Shown here piece by piece: positions 8,435 through 14,605 of a stretch of 36,170 nucleotides of DNA. Under the pieces are notes generated by a model. That model ran no database searches. It saw only the letters and a program-made list of their open reading frames with translations, and had not been told where the DNA came from. The position numbers and the translations under genes are program-made. The stretch comes from a virus: positions 1-36,170 of the IMG/VR virus record IMGVR_UViG_3300029952_000082. One strand, given 5' to 3'. Position 1 is the stretch's first letter. Each line of letters begins with the position of its first letter.

Positions 8435-8550
8435 TGAAATAAGATGAAACTCACTAAATCAATATTATTGCTTGGGTTTTAAACGAAGGAATTGTAAGTT
8501 GTCCTATTGTTCCTTTTGTAACCCGAGCCTCCATATCACTACTTTATCAA

Positions 8551-9168
8551 TCACCCCACATTACCCTTAGGAGTTGATGATACTTTATATTTTGAAACAG
8601 TAATATCTGGTGTTGGAAAATGTTCTTCTTTATATGTCTTCAACCAAGTCGCAGCACGAAGAGCTTGTTCTTTCCATTTGGGTGTCCAAAAATCAATCAT
8701 CTCTTGTGTAAAATTTGGAGACACAACTGTCTTTGGATGATAGTCAGCTAAATATGCAATAACTTCATCAAGAGTCATACCAAACCGAAACATAGCATCA
8801 ATCATACCTGCTTCCTGTTTACTAAGTCCTTCGATGGTATTAATGCCTAACATAGATTCAGCATGACATTTCTCACATGATGTTGGAACACAGATACAAT
8901 CTCCGGCATGAGAACCAAGTAATTCTTTTGTAAACTCTTTAATTTGTTTGGTTCCACGAGCAGTAAGCCGTTCTTTAAAATTAGCAGGATGTAATTCTGC
9001 ATATGCCTTGGTTCGATCAAAATGGGTACCTTCTTTAAGATACAATCTTGCTATAGTTACATGACTTTTGAATGCTTGAAGAATTACCTTTAAACGTAAG
9101 ATTTCTTTATCATGATCATTAAGTTCAATAGTAGTTTGCAATGGATTGGGTGCATATATGATTTTCAT
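8551..9168 (-). CDS. Cys-cluster (putative zinc-binding) protein, 205 aa
   Basis: A helical protein with a compact Cys/His cluster at residues 91-102 (C91-x-C93, C98-x2-C101-H102; CICVPTSCEKCHAE) that probably binds a metal. The following region (TIEGLSKQEAGMIDAMFRFG) and a Trp-containing C-terminal helix (FWTPKWKEQALRAATWLK) look well folded. I do not recognise the family. AAAGG lies seven bases before the ATG at 9168. It stands alone: the terminator of the upstream kinase/macro group is at 9241-9274. Confidence 0.8.
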   Translation of the reverse strand: MKIIYAPNPLQTTIELNDHDKEILRLKVILQAFKSHVTIARLYLKEGTHFDRTKAYAELHPANFKERLTARGTKQIKEFTKELLGSHAGDCICVPTSCEKCHAESMLGINTIEGLSKQEAGMIDAMFRFGMTLDEVIAYLADYHPKTVVSPNFTQEMIDFWTPKWKEQALRAATWLKTYKEEHFPTPDITVSKYKVSSTPKGNVG

Positions 9169-9240
9169 AGTGGTACCTTTCTATCATACGGTTTTATATT
9201 ACTATCCTTATAATTTAATAAGTCATTATTAAAAATTAAT

Positions 9241-9274
9241 AGATGTAGATCTGTCATCTGACAGATCTACATCT
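9241..9274 (-). terminator. Hairpin terminator, 15-bp stem
   Basis: A perfect 15-bp stem (AGATGTAGATCTGTC and its complement) with a 4-nt loop follows the stop at 9299. Read on the minus strand it is followed by ATTAATTTTTAATAATG. It closes the accessory unit that begins near 11805. Confidence 0.75.
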
Positions 9275-9298
9275 TTCTGTTATGAAAATGTTATGACT

Positions 9299-9550
9299 TT
9301 AAATAGATTTTTCAGTTTCTGTTATCTTTTCTGCAGGGGGAATTTTGCGGGTATATGGTTTACGTCCAAGACATCCACAACTAAGTGCATCTCCGGCTGT
9401 TAGATATTTACCAAGTTTAACAACACGGCTACCACATTTGCACTTACAATTCCAGGTAGCTCGACTCCGAGAATCCAGACTGTGAAATGACATCACTGTC
9501 AAGTTACCAAAAACTGACCCAACCAGACTAGCACAGCGAGTAGTTTGCAT
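9299..9550 (-). CDS. Small zinc-finger protein of the HNH/AP2-associated type, 83 aa
   Basis: The pattern G-x-x-F-G-x-L-T-V, then W-x-C-K-C-K-C-G, then L-x-x-G-x-x-x-S-C-G-C-L (C35, C37, C39, C58, C60) matches the short zinc-binding module often found next to AP2 or HNH domains in phage homing-type endonucleases. Here it stands alone with no nuclease domain, followed by a Pro/Lys/Glu tail. It may be a remnant of a homing endonuclease or a free-standing DNA-binding protein. ATG at 9550 has GGAG six bases upstream; the longer frame to 9562 would need TTG. Confidence 0.75.
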   Translation of the reverse strand: MQTTRCASLVGSVFGNLTVMSFHSLDSRSRATWNCKCKCGSRVVKLGKYLTAGDALSCGCLGRKPYTRKIPPAEKITETEKSI

Positions 9551-9604
9551 GTTTATCTCCAAGTATAGATTGTTGTATCTTCGTATGATTCGTGTCTTAT
9601 TAAC

Positions 9605-10105
9605 CTACATATTCCTAATCCACTGAGTAGAAGGATATACACCATCAAATCCTTCCTCAACAGTAGGATTTACAAATGTAGTTCGCATGCGATCATCTGC
9701 TTCCACTGGAATTATTTTACCAGGACGATTCAAAAGACGCAGTTGTCTTTCTTCTTCATCCACGCGGCATACCATAGCTATCTTTCGATAGTAATCTGGT
9801 ACATCAAAAATACTACGAGAACGACTCGCAAGAGTAAGATGTGTGGCATCGTGGATAATATTTTTATTACCCAAAAGAGCTTTCTTTCGAGCAGTCTGAA
9901 CAATACCTTTGGCAGTTTCGATATAAGAAGAAAAGACTTCTGTATAAGTTGTTCCTTCTTGTTTGGCATATCGTTCAATTTCATCATCTAAACTGAGTAC
10001 AATGAGTTCATCGGGGTTCAATCGCGCACATACCGTATTACGAAATGTTGTTTTTCCAGATCCTGGAAGCCCCACCAAGACAATATAAAGAGAAGACTGA
10101 TGCAT
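9605..10105 (-). CDS. P-loop kinase, polynucleotide-kinase/AAA_33-like, 166 aa
   Basis: Residues 12-20 are a Walker A motif (GLPGSGKTT). An acidic DD pair follows at 40-41 after a beta strand (LIVLSLDD), then HDAT at 85-88, and a lid-like region NRPGK...IPVEADDRMRTTF...EGFD (126-154). This order matches the ATP-dependent 5'-kinases of the T4 Pnk / AAA_33 class, which phosphorylate 5' hydroxyl ends of RNA or DNA. There is no phosphatase domain. AAGGA precedes the ATG at 10105 by about ten bases. It sits directly after the macro-domain gene (29-base gap), suggesting related roles in nucleotide or RNA-end chemistry. The substrate cannot be told from sequence. Confidence 0.85.
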   Translation of the reverse strand: MHQSSLYIVLVGLPGSGKTTFRNTVCARLNPDELIVLSLDDEIERYAKQEGTTYTEVFSSYIETAKGIVQTARKKALLGNKNIIHDATHLTLASRSRSIFDVPDYYRKIAMVCRVDEEERQLRLLNRPGKIIPVEADDRMRTTFVNPTVEEGFDGVYPSTQWIRNM

Positions 10106-10134
10106 CGATGATCTTCCTTTTTGTTATTTGTTTG

Positions 10135-10677
10135 CTAATAATAAAACAGGGGAGCAACTTCATGCCAGGTACTAGGAACCGGATGTCCCCTCCATGCATT
10201 ATACATTTGAGTTGCAGCACTAGCTATTGATAGAAGTTCGTCTCCTGTTCCCATACCAGGACAGACAAAACGAGACGTCTGTGGACGTAGTCGCAGTGCT
10301 GCCGACATGGCCATAAACACATTGAGAGTGCCCCGAATATCACCGTGCATAACCATTGTCGGAGCATAAACAAGGACAACGCCTGGGGTAAGATCAACAG
10401 CGATTGCTGCTCCAACAGGAAGACCGGCTGGCCAATTCTCTTGAATCTTAGTTTGTACTTTCTCTTGTATATCAGGCCACCGATTTACAATAGACAGAGC
10501 AACTCCACTGTCCATAATACCAAATGAATTACCTGGAACAATTAGAGTATCACCATAACACAGCTGGTCTTCAATCTTAGAAATAGTATAAAGATAATCA
10601 GGACCAAATCTTTTTTTCAATACTCGAATGACATCAGAACTCTGATCAACAAAATGCAAACGCGGAGCATCGTCCAT
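10135..10677 (-). CDS. Macro-domain protein (ADP-ribose-binding type), 180 aa
   Basis: Macro-domain hallmarks appear in order: VPGNSFGIMDSGVA (47-60), GLPVGAA (85-91), VYAPTM (103-108), GTLNVFMAMSAAL (116-128) and PGMGTG (140-145), covering the phosphate- and ribose-binding loops. Macro domains bind or hydrolyse ADP-ribose derivatives; phage members may remove ADP-ribosylation or process NAD-derived signals. The ATG at 10677 is chosen because AGGA lies eight bases upstream and it clears the preceding stop at 10701; a longer frame to 10722 overlaps that gene. It is followed closely by the P-loop kinase. Enzymatic activity versus simple binding cannot be decided. Confidence 0.85.
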   Translation of the reverse strand: MDDAPRLHFVDQSSDVIRVLKKRFGPDYLYTISKIEDQLCYGDTLIVPGNSFGIMDSGVALSIVNRWPDIQEKVQTKIQENWPAGLPVGAAIAVDLTPGVVLVYAPTMVMHGDIRGTLNVFMAMSAALRLRPQTSRFVCPGMGTGDELLSIASAATQMYNAWRGHPVPSTWHEVAPLFYY

Positions 10678-10700
10678 TGTAAACATCCTAACAAGTGAGA

Positions 10701-11087
10701 TTAGATGGCCAGTTCCATACAAGGAAGATACTTCATTAGATATATAAAGAGGTTTTCAAATCCTTCAGTCATCAGTGTATTATTGTCAGACACTGATTCG
10801 AATATCTGCCATACTGGAATGTCTTTTCTGGATGTAATGAGAATAACATTTCCAACTGTAACATCACAGGATGAATTGAGATTACGAACATCAAGAGAAG
10901 TTGGAACATCTGCATCCGTCATCGAAACGAAAACATAAACTTGATCAGATAAAAGTGTACGAACTGCAAGATCCGCATGATGTTTTGTAACTGTAAAGAT
11001 TTCAGTCCAATGTTTTTTCTCAAGAAGTTGTAATTTTGTGATACCATATCGGTCTGCATACGCAACAATAACTGAGGCTTGCGACAT
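10701..11087 (-). CDS. Hypothetical protein, 128 aa
   Basis: A compact alpha/beta-looking protein with alternating hydrophobic strands (VYVFVSMTD, VGNVILITS) and helices, beginning MSQASVIVAYADRYG. No family is recognised. AAGGA lies seven bases before the ATG at 11087; the longer frame to 11144 lacks a site and overlaps the upstream gene. It lies between the 66-aa gene and the macro-domain gene, with gaps of 16 and 23 bases. Confidence 0.75.
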   Translation of the reverse strand: MSQASVIVAYADRYGITKLQLLEKKHWTEIFTVTKHHADLAVRTLLSDQVYVFVSMTDADVPTSLDVRNLNSSCDVTVGNVILITSRKDIPVWQIFESVSDNNTLMTEGFENLFIYLMKYLPCMELAI

Positions 11088-11103
11088 GGATATATCCTTG
11101 GTG

Positions 11104-11304
11104 TTAATGCAGGGTTTCAATATTATTACAAGTCCATTTAACAAGACAGCTATTGTCTCGAATCATAAAAGTTCCAGTCATAATACCATCTTCAACCAGG
11201 TCATGAATATCATAAACCTGAGCAAGGATTTCATTCGTATCGGATTGAGTCCACACAGTAATTTCACCAGTATCAAACGTAAGATCTCGTTTATCAGGAA
11301 TCAT
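11104..11304 (-). CDS. Small acidic hypothetical protein, 66 aa
   Basis: The product (MIPDKRDLTFDTGEITVWTQ and on) is acidic and predicted beta-rich, with two Cys near the C-terminus. AAAGGAG six bases before the ATG at 11304 is one of the strongest sites in the window. It is packed between the 157-aa and 128-aa genes. No family is recognised. Confidence 0.75.
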   Translation of the reverse strand: MIPDKRDLTFDTGEITVWTQSDTNEILAQVYDIHDLVEDGIMTGTFMIRDNSCLVKWTCNNIETLH

Positions 11305-11331
11305 AACAAACTCCTTTAATAAATAATGTTT

Positions 11332-11805
11332 TTATTTGCGGATTGCAATACCATTATCATCCAAGATCCATAGATCTGGTCGAATCAATACGCGAAGATC
11401 ATCAATGAGTCCTTCAACCTGATCATCTGATAATGCAGGACCGTTCTGTATATTCACAGCACGTTCTTCTAATGAAGGAACATCACACTCCACTAGATTA
11501 TCTGGATCAATACCGAAAACACACCTCTCATGCAACAAGTTATTGTTGAATTCAGCTAATACATTAACTCGCATGGTGATGCTGTTATCGTCTTCTTTAT
11601 CAAACACGGCAAGTGTTACGTTGTGATTAGTGGTTGTCAATCGATATAATTTCCACGGTTGAAATTTTCTCGCGACTCGTTGTACAATTTTTGGACGTTC
11701 TGCAACCCAGGCACCCCATTCGAGCATGTGGGCTTCTGTCGGATTAAACCAGTTTCCCACGGTAGCAATTCCTTTATGTTGAAGAAATGTGATAGGTGTT
11801 AACAC
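11332..11805 (-). CDS. Hypothetical protein with GTG start, 157 aa
   Basis: Family unknown. It has an N-terminal aromatic/basic region (MLEWGAWVAERPKIVQRVARK) and an acidic C-terminal half ending WILDDNGIAIRK. The only well-sited start is a GTG at 11805 with GAGGA eight bases upstream; the next in-frame ATG (11727) has none. The GTG lies inside a 28-bp perfect palindrome (11787-11814) that also follows the topoisomerase A stop at 11824, so folding of the transcript would hide this start. Confidence 0.7.
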   Translation of the reverse strand: MLTPITFLQHKGIATVGNWFNPTEAHMLEWGAWVAERPKIVQRVARKFQPWKLYRLTTTNHNVTLAVFDKEDDNSITMRVNVLAEFNNNLLHERCVFGIDPDNLVECDVPSLEERAVNIQNGPALSDDQVEGLIDDLRVLIRPDLWILDDNGIAIRK

Positions 11806-11814
11806 CTATCACAT
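11787..11814 (-). terminator. 28-bp perfect palindrome at the topoisomerase A / 157-aa junction
   Basis: The centre reads GATAGGTGTTAACACCTATC and the symmetry extends to 28 bp with no loop. It lies ten bases past the stop of the A-subunit gene and covers the GTG start of the next gene. No T-run follows on the minus strand. It may act as a terminator, a translation-blocking hairpin or an operator; position alone cannot separate these. Confidence 0.6.
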
Positions 11815-11823
11815 CCTCAGTTG

Positions 11824-14025
11824 TTACAAGAGTCGAATGTATCGATTTTTCTTTACCTCAGCAGTAGCAATATCAATCCGAGCATGATCACTGGTACCAA
11901 GAAGAGATTCCAGATCAAGAAACTCGGCTACACGAACAGAACTTCTATTTAGATATTCTGGGGGGATATTCAAAAAGAAGTGTTTATCGAGACTGTGTAC
12001 CAACAGAACAGAACCAGTTGGATTGATTGCGATCTTTGCTTTCTCTGGCGAGACGCGCTGGATTGCAATTACATTTGGAGTATTGCTGTTCAATGCCAAT
12101 ACATAATGCACACATTTTGGCTCGGGATATGTGTAGATTATATCTGTCATGCTACCACGACAGATGGTCTTTCGTAACGAGATTTCTTTTACCACTTCAA
12201 TCGTATCGATAGTTCCATTGCGTCGAATTGCTTTGGAGATTGGAGTAGTGTAGAAATACCCTTCTTTTCGCAATCCTGGAATAAATCCTTTGACACAACA
12301 AGCTACCCCGTCAAGGATGTTGACCGTGATTACTTTATCTGATTTAGGAGTAGCATCGAGATCAATCTTAATCCCGTAGATGTCCCCAGTGGTAATCTTT
12401 GGAATATAACCAGTTTCCAATTTACCAGTCTCACTCACTCTACACTGAAAAGGACCGTCGTAGATATAGATTTCCAATGTTTCTTTAGGGAAAGATTCGA
12501 TGATGGCTGGAATCTCATCAAGGGAATCAAATTGGATACACCCTCCTCCAATCCGAATATATCCGATATAGGCAGGAATTTTAGTTCTGCGTGGAGTCGG
12601 ATATCGCTTCTTAATGACCTGGGCTTCAGTGGCCATTTCATCAGAGATTCTTCCAAAGGAATCTAGTAATTCTCGAAGTGATTTTTCAAGATCGAATTTA
12701 CGTTTTTCTTGTTCTGTTCGGGAAGTGGTTGTCAGAATACGCAATCGTGTATTAACGACATAGTTGGATTGAAACAGAGTCAGGTTATATTGATCTTGTA
12801 ACAACCGGATACTGTTTTCTTCTGTGTTGACACGGAGCAATGCCACCACAGCATCAAGATTATCGCAGACAACCATCAGGGCCTCAACCTGACGAAGCTG
12901 TGTCGTCAAAGTTCCAATCTTTAATTTCTTTGAAGAAACTAAGATATTGTATCGTGCATCATACCAAATTCGCAGTAGATTCGGTTGTGATACTTGAATC
13001 ACATAACCACCATCGTTGTAGTTTGGAATAGGAGATACAGATCCGGAAAATGAAATCTTCTTGGAGATCAATTCCCAAGCTTCAAAAACGTTAACACCTC
13101 GCTTGAGTTTAATGCAGATGTTTCCAATCAATGGATTGGCAATACCTGCACTATTTTTTCCAGTAAGATCCTTAACCCACATAATATTTTTATCAAACCA
13201 GCTATTCTTTTCCTTCATCAAGTCTTCGATAACAATATCGAGTCCTTTGAAAGGAGTACCATATGGTAATGTATTGATGTGGATGGCATCCGACAGTAAG
13301 ACAACTTCACCATCCATCTTTATCTTCTGTGTAAATTTACCTTGTTTGTAAGCAGCAAGAAGTTCCCGATGATTGGTCAATGTGCAAATGCTCGGAAAAT
13401 CGGGGAGGAATTTCTCTACATGTTTCACATAGTCAAATGGTTCCAATGGGGAGTGCTTCATATGTTTACAGAAGTCAACTACAAGATCACACACATCTGC
13501 AAGATTGTGAGGAACCGTATAGCTGCTCATACCATAGCCAATTGAACTATTGGCATATAACAAAGCAGTAGGAATTGCTGGGATCAAATGGATGGGTTCG
13601 TATCCATTCAGTCCTTCATTCTGTTCTTTTGGGAGTGCTCGATATTCAATTCCTTCAAAGAACACATCCCGTGAGAATTCCGAAAGTCTTTCATTGGTAT
13701 ATTTGCTGGCAGCAGGCCGAGGATCTGCATATGTTCCACATGCACTATCAAAGATCAGTGGAAGTGGATTATATTCATGACTCTGTCCCAGTCGAGCAGC
13801 CGCATGATAGATACTATCTTCACCATGCGGATGATTTTCATTCGTCAGTGCAATTAACTTTGCACTTTTAATAACACCATTGGTGTCTCGAACCGCATCT
13901 ACGATTCTACGAAGAACTGGTTTCAATCCATCGACAGCATTTGGATGAGCAGCCTTGATCATCGACAAGGCAAATTGTGTTAGATTTTGGTCGATGATTA
14001 CCGATGCAGAAATTTCATCTGTCAT
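11824..14025 (-). CDS. Type IIA DNA topoisomerase A subunit (GyrA/ParC-like), 733 aa
   Basis: This subunit cuts and rejoins DNA in the heterotetrameric topoisomerase formed with the 14606-17089 product. Family motifs are DGLKPVLRRI (32-41), HPHGEDSIYHAAARLGQ (65-81), the catalytic loop SKYTNERL with active-site Tyr109, and TALLYANSSIGYGMSS (about 163-178). The Arg that precedes the catalytic Tyr in GyrA (R121-Y122 in E. coli) is Lys108 here. The C-terminal third has beta-strand repeats like a pinwheel domain, but I see no GyrA box, so it may be closer to a topoisomerase IV or relaxing enzyme. GAGGA lies eight bases before the ATG at 14025. The length is near ParC (about 750) and far above T4 gp52. 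Confidence 0.95.
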   Translation of the reverse strand: MTDEISASVIIDQNLTQFALSMIKAAHPNAVDGLKPVLRRIVDAVRDTNGVIKSAKLIALTNENHPHGEDSIYHAAARLGQSHEYNPLPLIFDSACGTYADPRPAASKYTNERLSEFSRDVFFEGIEYRALPKEQNEGLNGYEPIHLIPAIPTALLYANSSIGYGMSSYTVPHNLADVCDLVVDFCKHMKHSPLEPFDYVKHVEKFLPDFPSICTLTNHRELLAAYKQGKFTQKIKMDGEVVLLSDAIHINTLPYGTPFKGLDIVIEDLMKEKNSWFDKNIMWVKDLTGKNSAGIANPLIGNICIKLKRGVNVFEAWELISKKISFSGSVSPIPNYNDGGYVIQVSQPNLLRIWYDARYNILVSSKKLKIGTLTTQLRQVEALMVVCDNLDAVVALLRVNTEENSIRLLQDQYNLTLFQSNYVVNTRLRILTTTSRTEQEKRKFDLEKSLRELLDSFGRISDEMATEAQVIKKRYPTPRRTKIPAYIGYIRIGGGCIQFDSLDEIPAIIESFPKETLEIYIYDGPFQCRVSETGKLETGYIPKITTGDIYGIKIDLDATPKSDKVITVNILDGVACCVKGFIPGLRKEGYFYTTPISKAIRRNGTIDTIEVVKEISLRKTICRGSMTDIIYTYPEPKCVHYVLALNSNTPNVIAIQRVSPEKAKIAINPTGSVLLVHSLDKHFFLNIPPEYLNRSSVRVAEFLDLESLLGTSDHARIDIATAEVKKNRYIRLL

Positions 14026-14049
14026 TATCTATATCCTCATTTGCATTGT

Positions 14050-14532
14050 TTAATCTTCCTCATTGTAGGATGGTGTTCCGATTGGTAGGATCGGCGAGGT
14101 TACACGCGCATCTTCTACTTGAAGTACTCCTGGAGTTGGGGTAGATACCATCAATTTTGTAGGATCAGAACGAGACTTGGGTTTTTGTGTCAATGAAGGA
14201 CCATCAGCAGCATCCTTACTTCCAACTTCAATTAAATCACCTGTCTTTGTTCGGATGACAAATCGAACTTCTACAATATTCAGTCGTAGAATATTAAGTA
14301 GTATGAAATAAAAGAGTCTCCAGGTAATTTCATCTTTGAGTAAAGCTTTTCGTAAATTACCACGATCAGTGTTGATCCCAGAAGGTGAGCTCCCAATTCG
14401 TCGACCATATTCACCACACAGCGCAGAGAACTGATCCATGGTGATTTTGTTACGATAAAAGATCAGCCGAAGCAGACGCACTAGGGGAGATCCCACTGCG
14501 TTTACATCATCTTTGCTAAACATGAGTGCCAT
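14050..14532 (-). CDS. Hypothetical protein between topoisomerase subunits, 160 aa
   Basis: The N-terminal about 95 residues are helical with a basic core (FYRNKITMDQFSALCGEYGR...NTDRGNLRKALLKDEITWRLF). This resembles small phage proteins with an 'RGNLxKxL...ITWxxF' pattern that I know only as uncharacterised. The C-terminal 60 residues are Pro/Ser/Thr-rich and probably disordered. AGGA nine bases before the ATG at 14532 decides the start; a hairpin (14555-14594) lies between it and the B subunit. The fixed position between the two topoisomerase genes suggests a linked role, for example a regulator or adaptor, which is inference. Confidence 0.75.
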   Translation of the reverse strand: MALMFSKDDVNAVGSPLVRLLRLIFYRNKITMDQFSALCGEYGRRIGSSPSGINTDRGNLRKALLKDEITWRLFYFILLNILRLNIVEVRFVIRTKTGDLIEVGSKDAADGPSLTQKPKSRSDPTKLMVSTPTPGVLQVEDARVTSPILPIGTPSYNEED

Positions 14533-14554
14533 GGAATATCTTCCTGAAGTTGTT

Positions 14555-14594
14555 ATGTTGATGTGGATTATTCTCCCAGGATCCACATCAACAT
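14555..14594 (-). terminator. Hairpin between topoisomerase B and the 160-aa gene
   Basis: A perfect 14-bp stem (ATGTTGATGTGGAT and its complement) with a 12-nt loop starts 12 bases past the B-subunit stop. It has no T-run, so it may be a partial terminator or an mRNA processing/stability element that sets B:A expression. Confidence 0.55.
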
Positions 14595-14605
14595 TTCAAG
14601 TGACG

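Noticed and set aside
9192-9204. TATATTAC on the plus strand as a promoter
   Set aside because: No plus-strand gene follows; the neighbours on both sides are minus-strand genes.
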